From Apilactobacillus kunkeei (GTDB lineage Bacteria > Bacillota > Bacilli > Lactobacillales > Lactobacillaceae): DNA of 33,712 nt. Position numbers and translations under genes: made by a program. The stretch lies in contig NZ_JXDF01000016.1 in the NCBI RefSeq assembly GCF_001308195.1, positions 1-33,712 on the forward strand, read 5' to 3'. A model generated the notes under the pieces. That model saw only the letters and a list, made by a program, of their open reading frames with translations, was not told where the DNA came from and searched no databases. Shown here in pieces: positions 1 to 7,616 of this stretch (its first letter is position 1; the number at the start of each line of letters is the position of its first letter).

Positions 1-102
1 CTAGAAGGATACACCTGTTCCCATGCCGAACACAGAAGTTAAGCTTCTAAACGCCGATAGTAGTTGAGGGATCGCCCTCTGCAAGGGTAGGACGTTGCCG
101 CG
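1..102 (+). rRNA. rrf: 5S ribosomal RNA, 3' part (5' end outside window)
   Basis: This is the 3' portion of a 5S rRNA. The conserved block around CCATGCCGAACACAGAAGTTAAGC and the closing GGGTAGGACGTTGCCGCGC are present. The first bases of the gene lie upstream of the window, so the 16S and 23S genes are presumably further left. The tRNA cluster starts only 6 bases later, as is usual at the end of a lactobacillus rRNA operon. The exact 3' end (about 102) is estimated by comparison with typical 5S ends. Confidence 0.93.
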
Positions 103-108
103 CGTTAT

Positions 109-181
109 TCCGAATTAGCTCAGTTGGTAGAGCACCTGACTGTTAATCAGGTTGTCGTCAGTTCGAGTCTGACATTCGGAG
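109..181 (+). tRNA. tRNA-Asn (GTT)
   Basis: A full cloverleaf can be drawn: acceptor TCCGAAT/ATTCGGA with discriminator G181, anticodon stem CCTGA/TCAGG and loop CTGTTAA with GTT at 142-144. The 3' CCA is not encoded. First tRNA of the rRNA-linked cluster. Confidence 0.96.
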
Positions 182-195
182 TTATAACTGGTCTT

Positions 196-287
196 GGAGA
201 GTTGTCCGAGTTGGCCGAAGGAGCATCATTGGAAATGATGTAAACGGGTGAATGCCTGTTTCAAGGGTTCGAATCCCTTACTCTCCG
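196..287 (+). tRNA. tRNA-Ser (GGA)
   Basis: Type II tRNA with a long variable arm. Acceptor GGAGAGT/ACTCTCC, discriminator G287, anticodon stem CATCA/TGATG, anticodon GGA at 231-233. The 3' CCA is not encoded. Confidence 0.96.
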
Positions 288-303
288 TATACCTTATAGT
301 TAT

Positions 304-376
304 GACCCGTTGGTCAAGTGGTTTAAGACACTGCCCTTTCACGGCAGTAACATGGGTTCGAATCCCGTACGGGTCA
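304..376 (+). tRNA. tRNA-Glu (TTC)
   Basis: Acceptor GACCCGT/ACGGGTC with A376 as discriminator; anticodon stem CTGCC/GGCAG, anticodon TTC at 338-340. CCA is not encoded. This is a likely substrate class for the mnm5s2U34 pathway to which the mnmM gene at 4128-4694 belongs. Confidence 0.96.
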
Positions 377-385
377 TTTATATTT

Positions 386-458
386 GGAGGATTAGCTCAG
401 TTGGGAGAGCATCTGCCTTACAAGCAGGAGGTCACAGGTTCGAGCCCTGTATCCTCCA
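386..458 (+). tRNA. tRNA-Val (TAC)
   Basis: Acceptor GGAGGAT/ATCCTCC pairs perfectly, discriminator A458. Anticodon loop CTTACAA places TAC at 419-421. CCA is not encoded. Confidence 0.95.
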
Positions 459-476
459 TTCCAAATATATTGGACT

Positions 477-551
477 GGTTCGTTGGTCTAGTTGGTTTAG
501 GACGCCTGCCTGTCACGCAGGAGGTCACGAGTTCGAGTCTCGTACGAACCG
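477..551 (+). tRNA. tRNA-Asp (GTC)
   Basis: Acceptor GGTTCGT/ACGAACC, discriminator G551, anticodon loop CTGTCAC with GTC at 512-514. CCA is not encoded. Followed by the longest spacer in the cluster (552-607). Confidence 0.95.
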
Positions 552-553
552 TT

Positions 554-583
554 GTTGTCAATGACAACATAATTGAATATTTA
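554..583 (+). promoter_or_regulatory. Short inverted repeat and possible internal promoter in tRNA cluster
   Basis: The spacer between tRNA-Asp and tRNA-Phe carries GTTGTCA-A-TGACAAC (554-568) with no T-run behind it, so it is not a standard terminator. TTGTCA (555-560), a 17-base spacer and TATTTA (578-583) resemble a weak sigma-A promoter for the second half of the cluster. It could equally be an RNA processing site or chance. Confidence 0.25.
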
Positions 584-607
584 TCTATAGCAAAACATAA
601 ATGGTAT

Positions 608-680
608 GGCTCGGTAGCTCAGTTGGTAGAGCAACGGATTGAAGCTCCGTGTGTCGGCAGTTCGATTCTGTCCCGCGCCA
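608..680 (+). tRNA. tRNA-Phe (GAA), with acceptor-stem mismatch
   Basis: Anticodon GAA at 641-643 in loop TTGAAGC, stem ACGGA/TCCGT; discriminator A680; CCA not encoded. The acceptor strands are GGCTCGG (608-614) and CCGCGCC (673-679), so position 4 (T611) faces C676, a mismatch, while the other six pairs form. Position 37 is G rather than the A usual in bacterial tRNA-Phe. The rest of the cloverleaf is normal. Confidence 0.92.
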
Positions 681-685
681 TTTAT

Positions 686-771
686 GGAGGGGTAGCGAAG
701 TCTGGCTAAACGCGGCGGACTGTAAATCCGCTCCTTCGGGTTCGGTGGTTCGAATCCACTCCCCTCCACCA
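686..771 (+). tRNA. tRNA-Tyr (GTA), CCA encoded
   Basis: Type II tRNA: acceptor GGAGGGG/CCCCTCC, anticodon stem GCGGA/TCCGC, anticodon GTA at 722-724, discriminator A768. The next three bases (769-771) are CCA, making this the only tRNA in the window with an encoded CCA end. tRNA-Trp begins two bases later. Confidence 0.95.
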
Positions 772-772
772 T

Positions 773-843
773 AGGGATATAGTATAATGGTAGTACAACG
801 GTCTCCAAAACCGTTGGTGCGGGTTCAACTCCTGCTATCCCTG
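773..843 (+). tRNA. tRNA-Trp (CCA)
   Basis: Acceptor AGGGATA/TATCCCT with discriminator G843; anticodon stem ACGGT/ACCGT and loop CTCCAAA with CCA at 805-807. The 3' CCA is not encoded. Confidence 0.95.
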
Positions 844-856
844 TTAATGTTGCTAT

Positions 857-930
857 GGCGGTAGTGGTGAAGTGGTTAACACATCGGATTGTGGTTCCGA
901 CACGCGTGGGTTCGATTCCCACCTACCGCC
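857..930 (+). tRNA. tRNA-His (GTG)
   Basis: An eight-pair acceptor GGCGGTAG/CTACCGCC includes the histidine-specific extra G(-1) at 857 paired with C73 at 930. Anticodon stem TCGGA/TCCGA, anticodon GTG at 891-893. CCA is not encoded. Confidence 0.95.
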
Positions 931-939
931 CTTTTTAAT

Positions 940-1011
940 TGGGCTATAGCCAAGTGGTAAGGCACTGGACTTTGACTCCATTATGCGCTGGTTCGAATCC
1001 AGCTAGCCCAG
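940..1011 (+). tRNA. tRNA-Gln (TTG)
   Basis: Acceptor TGGGCTA/TAGCCCA, discriminator G1011; loop CTTTGAC with anticodon TTG at 972-974. The first anticodon-stem position pairs C965 with T981, a 27:43 mismatch, leaving four good pairs. CCA is not encoded. Confidence 0.94.
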
Positions 1012-1029
1012 TTGAATTCGAACTAAAAT

Positions 1030-1100
<71 letters not shown>

Positions 1101-1121
1101 TTGGCTTCATTTTAATATTAT

Positions 1122-1205
1122 GCCGGAGTGGCGGAATTGGCAGACGCGCTGGACTCAAAATCCAGTGATCGCAAGATCGTGTGGGTTCGAACCCCACCTC
1201 CGGTA
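1122..1205 (+). tRNA. tRNA-Leu (CAA)
   Basis: Type II tRNA with variable arm GATCGCAAGATC. Acceptor GCCGGAG/CTCCGGT closes with a G1:U72 wobble; discriminator A1205. Anticodon stem CTGGA/TCCAG, anticodon CAA at 1156-1158. Last tRNA of the cluster. Confidence 0.94.
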
Positions 1206-1212
1206 CTAATTG

Positions 1213-1244
1213 AAAAAAGACTATCCGAAAGGGTAGTCTTTTTT
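1213..1244 (+). terminator. Terminator of the rRNA/tRNA operon
   Basis: A-tract plus GACTATCC, GAAA loop, GGGTAGTC and six Ts: a strong intrinsic terminator directly after tRNA-Leu. Confidence 0.93.
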
Positions 1245-1258
1245 GTATTTTCGATTAC

Positions 1259-1287
1259 TTTAAAAAATATTAAAGTTATGATATGAT
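1259..1287 (+). promoter_or_regulatory. Predicted promoter for metK
   Basis: TATGAT at 1282-1287 is a good -10 box. The best-spaced -35 is a weak TTTAAA at 1259-1264 (17-base spacer). Transcription from here would include the whole SMK-box leader. Confidence 0.5.
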
Positions 1288-1304
1288 TTTAAGAGTTATA
1301 AGCG

Positions 1305-1370
1305 TATTCCCGATAGGATTCACCTTGATAGTGAAGATGCCTTGTAACCAAATTAATAGGGGGAATCATT
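1305..1370 (+). promoter_or_regulatory. SMK box (SAM-III) riboswitch of metK
   Basis: The leader matches the SMK-box riboswitch known from metK leaders of lactic acid bacteria. ATTCCC (1306-1311) can pair with GGGAAT (1361-1366), which overlaps the Shine-Dalgarno run GGGGG at 1359-1363. An internal helix TTCAC (1319-1323)/GTGAA (1331-1335) and the conserved GCCTTGTAACC block (1339-1349) lie between. By analogy with the family, S-adenosylmethionine binding stabilises the SD/anti-SD pairing and blocks metK translation, giving product feedback. There is no terminator in the leader, in keeping with translational control. Confidence 0.9.
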
Positions 1371-1373
1371 AAA

Positions 1374-2561
1374 ATGCAAGAAAGACATTTATTTACATCA
1401 GAATCTGTTTCAGAAGGACATCCTGATAAAATCGCTGATCAAATTAGTGACGCTATCTTAGATGAAATGCTAAAACAAGATCCTGATTCCAGAGTTGCTT
1501 GTGAATGTTCAGTAACTACTGGTTTAGTATTAGTTTTTGGTGAAATTACTACCAAAGCATACGTTAACATTCAAAAAATTGTTAGAGAAACTATCAAAGA
1601 AATTGGTTACGACAATGACCAATACGGTTTCGATGGTAATACTTGTGCAGTATTAGTTGCCATTGATGAACAATCACCTGATATTGCTCAAGGTGTTGAT
1701 GATTCTCTGGAAACTCGTGACAGTAGTGAAGATGCTCTAGATAAGATTGGGGCAGGTGATCAAGGTTTAATGTTTGGTTACGCTGTTGATGAAACACCTG
1801 AACTAATGCCACTACCAATTTCTTTAAGTCATAAGCTAATGAGAAAAATTGCTGACTTAAGAAAAGATGGTACAATTTCATACTTAAGACCTGACGCAAA
1901 GGCCGAAGTAACTGTTGAATACGATGACAACAACAAACCTGTTGCTGTTGAAACTGTTGTTTTAAGTACTCAACATGATCCAGATATTACTTTAGAACAA
2001 ATTAGAAAAGATGTTATCGAACAAGTAATTAAGGCTGTTATTCCAGCCGAATTACTAAATGACAACACCAAATTCTTCATTAATCCTACTGGACGTTTCG
2101 TAATTGGTGGACCTCAAGGTGATGCCGGTTTAACTGGTAGAAAGATTATTGTTGATACTTACGGTGGAGCTGCTCACCACGGTGGTGGTGCATTCTCTGG
2201 TAAGGATGCTACTAAGGTTGATAGATCAGCAAGTTATGCTGCTAGATATATCGCTAAGAACATCGTTGCTGCTAAGTTAGCTACTCGTATTGAAGTACAA
2301 GTTGCTTACGCTATCGGTGTTGCAAAGCCTGTTTCAATTTCTGTAAATACTTTTGGTACAGCTACCGTTTCAGAAAATGATCTAATTAAAGCAATTAGAG
2401 AAATTTTTGACTTAAGACCAGCTGGTATCATTAAGATGCTTGACTTAAAGCGTCCTATTTACAAGAAAACAGCCGCTTACGGTCACTTTGGTAGAACCGA
2501 TATCGATTTACCTTGGGAACATACTGACAAGGTTGAAGAACTACAAAATTTCTTTAAATAA
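1374..2561 (+). CDS. metK: S-adenosylmethionine synthetase MetK
   Basis: MetK makes S-adenosylmethionine from methionine and ATP in the cytosol, releasing phosphate and pyrophosphate. The 395-residue length is normal for the family. The N-terminal [16 protein letters not shown] motif (about residues 16-31), the ATP-site GAGDQG (about 126-131) and the glycine-rich [16 protein letters not shown] segment (about 267-282) are all present; the last has Ala where many family members have Pro (KDPTKVDRS). The ATG at 1374 sits ten bases after the GGGGGA Shine-Dalgarno, which is itself part of the SMK-box riboswitch, so expression should fall when its product accumulates. The gene is flanked by its own promoter and terminator and appears monocistronic, although the transporter behind it starts very close to the terminator. 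Assignment is secure. Confidence 0.98.
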   Translation: MQERHLFTSESVSEGHPDKIADQISDAILDEMLKQDPDSRVACECSVTTGLVLVFGEITTKAYVNIQKIVRETIKEIGYDNDQYGFDGNTCAVLVAIDEQSPDIAQGVDDSLETRDSSEDALDKIGAGDQGLMFGYAVDETPELMPLPISLSHKLMRKIADLRKDGTISYLRPDAKAEVTVEYDDNNKPVAVETVVLSTQHDPDITLEQIRKDVIEQVIKAVIPAELLNDNTKFFINPTGRFVIGGPQGDAGLTGRKIIVDTYGGAAHHGGGAFSGKDATKVDRSASYAARYIAKNIVAAKLATRIEVQVAYAIGVAKPVSISVNTFGTATVSENDLIKAIREIFDLRPAGIIKMLDLKRPIYKKTAAYGHFGRTDIDLPWEHTDKVEELQNFFK

Positions 2562-2581
2562 TATATCTTAAAACGATAAAG

Positions 2582-2620
2582 ACGATTTATTTGTAGAAAA
2601 TTACTTATAAATCGTTTTTA
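2582..2620 (+). terminator. Terminator after metK
   Basis: ACGATTTAT (2582-2590) pairs with ATAAATCGT (2607-2615), followed by a T-rich tract. The stem is A+T-rich and the loop is 16 bases, so it may be leaky into the transporter gene 16 bases downstream. Confidence 0.75.
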
Positions 2621-2636
2621 TTTTGATGGAGGAACA

Positions 2637-4106
2637 ATGAGTATTAATACGCAAAAGAACAATGTTTTATTAGTTACCATATCATTGTTTATCGCTACAT
2701 TTATGAGTGCCGTTGAAGGAACGATTGTATCAACTGCTATGCCCACAATTGTAGGGGATTTACATGGTGTCTCAATTATGAACTGGGTATTCTCAGTTTA
2801 CTTACTTACCAACGCAATATCGACACCAATCTATGGGAAATTATCAGATCAATTTGGTAGAAAGAAGATATTTATCTTTGGAATTGGAATCTTCCTAATT
2901 GGATCAATTTTCTCTGGAATGTCTAATTCAATGACAACATTGATAATTTGGCGAGCAATTCAAGGTGTCGGTGCAGGGGTAATTATGCCATTATCCTACA
3001 CAATTGTTGCTGATATCTATTCTGATGAGAATAGGGGTAAAATCTTAGGACTAAACGGTGCTATTTGGGGGATTGCATCAATCTTAGCTCCCTTAATTGG
3101 TGGATTTTTGGTTGATAGCCTTAGTTGGCACTGGGTTTTCTTTTTAAACTTACCACTAGGAATCATTGCTTTGATTATTTTTACCGTGAGTTTTCATGAA
3201 AAACACGTCGTGGTTAAACAATCAATTGATTACCTAGGAATGGTTTACCTATCCCTATTATTACTATCATTGATGTACATCATTCAATTGATTAGTGATT
3301 TATCAGATAACTGGCAACCCATCTCATACTGTATTTTCTTCTCAATATTATTGTTAATCTTATTCGTAAGAAAAGAACATTGTGCTGAAAATCCAATTAT
3401 TCCAATGAAGTTATTGAAAAACAGAACGTTTGTTATTCAAAACATCATTGCCTTTCTAATCAGTGGTTTCTTGATGGGACTAGAAGTTTATCTTCCAGTC
3501 TGGACACAAGGAATATTTGGATACCCAGCAACACTTTCTGGATTAGCCATCACACCAACTTCAATCCTTTGGATCTTTGGTGCATTTGTATCCGGATGGT
3601 TATTGTCTAGAATGAAGGCATTCTACGCGACAATGTTTGGTTTATTCTTTATTTTAGTTGCTGCCATTTGGGTGGTATTACTACCATTTACAGTTTCATT
3701 CGCCTGGTTCTTTGCCATCGCAGCAATTTGCGGAATTGGTTTTGGAATCACAATTACTAATGGAACAGTAATCTCACAAAACAGTGTTGAAAAATCAGAC
3801 GTTGGTGTTGCGACATCATTCAATACACTATGTAGAATCTTTGGTCAAACATTGATTGTGGCCGTTTTAGGTATCGTGATGAATAGACAACTAACCATTG
3901 GAATTCTTCATACTGATGGTGCCAAAATGGATATGATTAATAAAATTGTTAATGTTAAAACTGCTCATTTAGTTCCTGCTAAATTAATGGAACCATTAAG
4001 AAACGTGATTTATGATTCACTACACAAAGTATTTTGGGTATGCTTGTTTATCGTTATCTTTGCGGTAATTGTAAACTTATATGATCGTATTTTAGCTAAA
4101 AAGTAA
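2637..4106 (+). CDS. MFS multidrug exporter, DHA2 (14-TM, EmrB/QacA) family
   Basis: This is an integral membrane proton-driven exporter of the major facilitator superfamily. At 489 residues with about 14 hydrophobic segments it fits the DHA2 drug:H+ antiporter family. The loop between TM2 and TM3 carries motif A (LSDQFGRKKIFIFG, about residues 68-81), and TM5 carries the antiporter motif C region (GIASILAPLIGG, about 144-155), seen in exporters rather than importers. The substrate cannot be read from sequence; drugs or toxic organic compounds are typical. The ATG at 2637 follows GGAGG at 2628-2632. Only 76 bases separate it from metK and most of that is the metK terminator, so no clean independent promoter is visible; partial read-through is possible. 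It converges on mnmM and shares one terminator with it. Confidence 0.9.
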   Translation: MSINTQKNNVLLVTISLFIATFMSAVEGTIVSTAMPTIVGDLHGVSIMNWVFSVYLLTNAISTPIYGKLSDQFGRKKIFIFGIGIFLIGSIFSGMSNSMTTLIIWRAIQGVGAGVIMPLSYTIVADIYSDENRGKILGLNGAIWGIASILAPLIGGFLVDSLSWHWVFFLNLPLGIIALIIFTVSFHEKHVVVKQSIDYLGMVYLSLLLLSLMYIIQLISDLSDNWQPISYCIFFSILLLILFVRKEHCAENPIIPMKLLKNRTFVIQNIIAFLISGFLMGLEVYLPVWTQGIFGYPATLSGLAITPTSILWIFGAFVSGWLLSRMKAFYATMFGLFFILVAAIWVVLLPFTVSFAWFFAIAAICGIGFGITITNGTVISQNSVEKSDVGVATSFNTLCRIFGQTLIVAVLGIVMNRQLTIGILHTDGAKMDMINKIVNVKTAHLVPAKLMEPLRNVIYDSLHKVFWVCLFIVIFAVIVNLYDRILAKK

Positions 4107-4110
4107 AATA

Positions 4111-4144
4111 AAAAATTCCAACTTTAATTAGTTGGAATTTTTTT
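4111..4144. terminator. Bidirectional terminator between exporter gene and mnmM
   Basis: AAAAATTCCAACT/AGTTGGAATTTTT with a short A+T loop and T-runs in both directions. The mnmM stop codon (4128-4130) lies in the loop region, so the right arm of the hairpin also encodes the last residues of MnmM. Confidence 0.9.
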
Positions 4145-4694
4145 GTATTGCCAATAGGATAGGTGGGCAATGAACCTGATTAATGAATTGATATTGCATG
4201 ACTGAAAATGCTTTTTGGTCTAAACATTGAGCATATTGAATTACGGCATCCTTTTCTTGTGGACCGCCATCATGGCCATAGTATAGAACTAAGACGACAA
4301 TGCCATTTACTTCAAGTTTGTCTAGACATGACTTAATCGCTGTCAGGGTGGTATCTGGTTTTGTGATAATATCCTTGTTACTTCCTGGTAGATATCCAAG
4401 GTTAAAGATGGCAGCATTAATTGATCCATCGACTAGTTTTGCAATATTTTCATGACCGGTATTAAAAAGGGTGACGTTACTACTTAAATTTTTGTCATCT
4501 AATCTTTGTTTAGTGTAGTTAATTGCTTCTGCTTGCACATCGAAGCCATAAACTTTTCCGTTTTCACCAACTAACTGTGATAAAAACTCAGTATCATTTC
4601 CTTTTCCAACGGTTGCATCAACGACAGTGTCGCCGCTTTGCACCAATTGAGATAGTAGGGTATGACTGTATCTAACTGATGGTTGAATTTTCAT
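4128..4694 (-). CDS. mnmM: tRNA U34 methyltransferase MnmM (YtqB family)
   Basis: A class I SAM-dependent methyltransferase of the YtqB family. In Bacillus subtilis YtqB was identified as MnmM, which methylates 5-aminomethyl-2-thiouridine at the wobble base of tRNAs such as those for Lys, Glu and Gln, doing the last step that MnmC does in E. coli. The SAM-binding site is visible as VVDATVGKGNDT (about residues 24-35) and GFDVQ (about 49-53), followed by the family signature FNLGYLPGSNK (about 97-107) and NQVHCPP near the C-terminus. Length (188 residues) is typical. The ATG at 4694 is preceded on its strand by AAGGAG. It is transcribed alone, divergently from the leuS leader. Function by homology is strong; the exact tRNA substrates are inferred. 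Confidence 0.88.
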   Translation of the reverse strand: MKIQPSVRYSHTLLSQLVQSGDTVVDATVGKGNDTEFLSQLVGENGKVYGFDVQAEAINYTKQRLDDKNLSSNVTLFNTGHENIAKLVDGSINAAIFNLGYLPGSNKDIITKPDTTLTAIKSCLDKLEVNGIVVLVLYYGHDGGPQEKDAVIQYAQCLDQKAFSVMQYQFINQVHCPPILLAIQKNSN

Positions 4695-4758
4695 TATTTA
4701 ATTACTCCTTGATTAATAAAATAACTATCAATAATTCTAACACATTTGATAATTGTCC

Positions 4759-4787
4759 TTGATTTTAATTCTGTAGACTGGTATATT
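4759..4787 (+). promoter_or_regulatory. Predicted promoter for the leuS T-box leader
   Basis: TTGATT (4759-4764), 17-base spacer, TATATT (4782-4787), with TGG directly before the -10 box (extended -10). It sits just before the stem I region of the T-box leader. Confidence 0.7.
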
Positions 4788-4796
4788 TAAAATAAT

Positions 4797-5041
4797 TAAA
4801 TTACCGAATAGAAATTGTTGATACGAGGTAGTAGATTGGCGTTGCTTTTCAGAAACTAAATGGCCGCTGTGAATTTAGACCAATGCTAATTGAACTAGTC
4901 GTAGAGATCTTGACTGAATCTCAGTAGGTTAAGACGTTTTCCGCGTTAAGGACTTGAGATGTATCTATATTTTATAGATAAACTTAGGTGGTACCGCGGA
5001 ATTTTCGTCCTATAGGCTTTATAGCTTATAGGACTTTTTTT
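4797..5041 (+). promoter_or_regulatory. T-box leader of leuS
   Basis: The T-box sequence AGGTGGTACCGCGGA lies at 4986-5000, followed by an intrinsic terminator (GTCCTATA at 5007-5014 pairing with TATAGGAC at 5027-5034, then T-run). In stem I an AGTA-type bulge strand (near 4831) faces GAA-CTA at 4892-4897; CTA (4895-4897) is the likely leucine specifier codon. By family knowledge, uncharged tRNA-Leu pairs with specifier and T-box to stabilise the antiterminator and turn on leuS. Confidence 0.92.
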
Positions 5042-5072
5042 ATTCGATAACTGATTAAAGGAGGAATTTTTT

Positions 5073-7490
5073 ATGGCTTATAATCACAAAGATGTTGAAA
5101 AGAAATGGCAAAAATATTGGGAAACCAATGAAACTTTTAAAACAACAAATGATGAAAACAAAGAAAATTACTATGCTCTAGATATGTTCCCATATCCTTC
5201 TGGTCAAGGACTTCACGTAGGACATCCTGAAGGATACACTGCAACTGATATCATGGCTAGATTTAAGAGAATGCAAGGAAAGAATGTATTACATCCAATT
5301 GGATTTGATGCATTCGGTTTACCTGCTGAACAATACGCATTAAAGACAGGTAACCATCCTGGTTCATTTACTCAAAAGAACATCGAACACTTTAGAGAAC
5401 AAATTAAGTCATTAGGTTTCTCATACGACTGGGACAGAGAAGTTGATACTACTGATCCTAAGTACTACAAGTGGACTCAATGGATTTTTGAACAATTATA
5501 CAAAAAAGGTTTAGCTTACGAAGACGAAATCGAAGTTAACTGGGCTCCCGACTTTATGGGTGGAACCGTTGTTGCTAACGAAGAAGTTATCGATGGTAAG
5601 ACTGAACGTGGTGGATACCCAGTATACCGTGTTCCAATGAAGCAATGGGTATTAAAGATTACTGCATATGCTGATCGTTTAATCGATGACTTAGACGACT
5701 TAGACTGGCCAGAAAGCATTAAAGAAATGCAAAGAAACTGGATTGGTCGTTCAAAGGGTGCCAGCGTATTCTTTGGTGTTAAAGACCATGATGAAAAGAT
5801 TGAAGTCTTCACAACTAGACCAGATACTTTATTCGGTGCTGGATACATCGTGTTAGCACCTGATCATGATTTAGTAGACAAGATTGCTACTGATGACAAG
5901 AAAGAAGCAATTGAAGCTTACCGTAAGGAAGTTGCTACTAAGTCTGATTTAGAACGTACTGATTTAAACAAAGACAAGTCTGGTGTATTTACCGGAGCTT
6001 ACGGAATTAACCCAGTTAATGGTGAACAAATTCCAATTTGGATTGGTGACTACGTTCTTTCATCATACGGAACTGGTGCAATTATGGCTGTTCCAGCACA
6101 TGATGACCGTGATTATGAATTTGCCAAGAAATTTGACCTTCCTATCAAACCAGTTATCGAAGGCGGCGACATTGAAAAAGAATCTTACACTGGCGACGGT
6201 GTTCACATTAACTCAGACTTCTTAGATGGTATGAACAAAAAAGATGCCATTGATGCTATCGTAAAATGGTTGGAAGACAACAATGCAGGTCATGCTAAGA
6301 CTAACTACCGTTTGAGAGACTGGATTTTCTCACGTCAAAGATACTGGGGTGAACCAATCCCAGTTATTCATTGGGAAGACGGTGAAACTGGTTTAGTACC
6401 AGAAGATGAACTTCCATTGGTATTACCAGAAACTGATAACATTGAACCATCAGGTACTGGTGAATCTCCATTAGCTAACATTGACGAATGGGTAAATGTT
6501 GTTGATGAAAATGGTCGTAAGGGTAAACGTGAAACTAACACCATGCCACAATGGGCTGGTAGTTCATGGTACTACTTAAGATACATTGATCCACACAACG
6601 ATAAGATGATTGCTGACCCTGAATTATTAAAGAAATGGTTACCAGTTGACCTATACATTGGTGGTGCAGAACATGCCGTTCTTCACTTACTATATGCTCG
6701 TTTCTGGCATAAAGTTCTTTATGATTTAGGTGTTGTTCCTACCAAGGAACCATTCCACAAGTTAGTTAACCAAGGAATGATTTTAGGTACTAACCACGAA
6801 AAGATGTCTAAATCAAAGGGTAACGTTGTTAACCCTGACGATATCGTTGAAGAATACGGTGCAGATACATTGAGATTATACGAAATGTTCATGGGCCCAT
6901 TAACTGAATCAAAGCCTTGGAGTACTGAAGGTATTAATGGTGCCAATAGATGGGTTAACCGTGTTTGGAGATTAATGATCGATGATGAAGACAGACTTCG
7001 TGACCGTATCACTACTGTAAACGATCATAAATTAGACAAGATTTACAACCAAACTGTTAAGAAGGTAACTGATGATTACGAAAACCTTCGTTTCAACGTT
7101 GCAATTTCAAGCATGATGGTATTTGTAAATGAATGCTACAAGCAAGATAGTTTATTCCTAGATTACATGGAAGGCTTCGTGAAGTTAGTTTCACCAATCA
7201 TTCCACATATGGCTGAAGAACTATGGAGCAATTTTGGTCATGACGACAGCATTACTTATGCTAAATGGCCAGAGTATGATGAAAGCAAATTAGTTGATGA
7301 TGAAGTACAAATCGTAGTTCAAGTTAACGGTAAAGTTAGAGCTCATATTAAGGTTGCCGCTGATGCATCTAAGGATGCTACTCAAGAAGCAGCTATGAGT
7401 GATGATAAGATTAAGGCAGATATTGAAGGAAAGACAGTTAGAAAGGTAATTGTTGTTCCTGGTAAGATTGTAAATATCGTTGCTAACTAA
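5073..7490 (+). CDS. leuS: Leucyl-tRNA synthetase
   Basis: Class Ia synthetase that charges tRNA-Leu in the cytosol. The 805-residue protein has the HIGH-type motif in [13 protein letters not shown] (about residues 41-53), the editing (CP1) domain with [12 protein letters not shown] (about 249-260) and AVPAHDDRD, and the KMSKS loop KMSKSKGN at about 576-583. Length and domain order are normal for bacterial LeuRS. The ATG at 5073 follows AAAGGAGGAA. Expression is controlled by the T-box leader immediately upstream, so the gene responds to leucyl-tRNA charging. It is followed by its own strong terminator, so murJ downstream is a separate unit. Confidence 0.98.
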   Translation: MAYNHKDVEKKWQKYWETNETFKTTNDENKENYYALDMFPYPSGQGLHVGHPEGYTATDIMARFKRMQGKNVLHPIGFDAFGLPAEQYALKTGNHPGSFTQKNIEHFREQIKSLGFSYDWDREVDTTDPKYYKWTQWIFEQLYKKGLAYEDEIEVNWAPDFMGGTVVANEEVIDGKTERGGYPVYRVPMKQWVLKITAYADRLIDDLDDLDWPESIKEMQRNWIGRSKGASVFFGVKDHDEKIEVFTTRPDTLFGAGYIVLAPDHDLVDKIATDDKKEAIEAYRKEVATKSDLERTDLNKDKSGVFTGAYGINPVNGEQIPIWIGDYVLSSYGTGAIMAVPAHDDRDYEFAKKFDLPIKPVIEGGDIEKESYTGDGVHINSDFLDGMNKKDAIDAIVKWLEDNNAGHAKTNYRLRDWIFSRQRYWGEPIPVIHWEDGETGLVPEDELPLVLPETDNIEPSGTGESPLANIDEWVNVVDENGRKGKRETNTMPQWAGSSWYYLRYIDPHNDKMIADPELLKKWLPVDLYIGGAEHAVLHLLYARFWHKVLYDLGVVPTKEPFHKLVNQGMILGTNHEKMSKSKGNVVNPDDIVEEYGADTLRLYEMFMGPLTESKPWSTEGINGANRWVNRVWRLMIDDEDRLRDRITTVNDHKLDKIYNQTVKKVTDDYENLRFNVAISSMMVFVNECYKQDSLFLDYMEGFVKLVSPIIPHMAEELWSNFGHDDSITYAKWPEYDESKLVDDEVQIVVQVNGKVRAHIKVAADASKDATQEAAMSDDKIKADIEGKTVRKVIVVPGKIVNIVAN

Positions 7491-7492
7491 AG

Positions 7493-7530
7493 AAAAAGAG
7501 TGATAATTTAACGATTATCACTCTTTTTTT
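7493..7530 (+). terminator. Terminator after leuS
   Basis: AAAAAGAGTGATAA (7493-7506) pairs with TTATCACTCTTTTT (7515-7528), ending in seven Ts. Confidence 0.95.
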
Positions 7531-7541
7531 GTGTCTAATAG

Positions 7542-7550
7542 TGGTATGAT
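7542..7550 (+). promoter_or_regulatory. Predicted extended -10 promoter for murJ
   Basis: TGGTATGAT is a good extended -10 element. No convincing -35 is present at the right distance because the leuS terminator T-run lies there. Confidence 0.45.
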
Positions 7551-7616
7551 GTTGATTACGAGTAAAATATTGATTAAAATGAACAAGTTAGAGAAATTTG
7601 AAAGTGGGAATGCGAT

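Noticed and set aside
5516-7012. Minus-strand frames opposite leuS (5516-5848, 6719-7012)
   Set aside because: Shadows of a highly conserved coding sequence; no ribosome sites or promoters.
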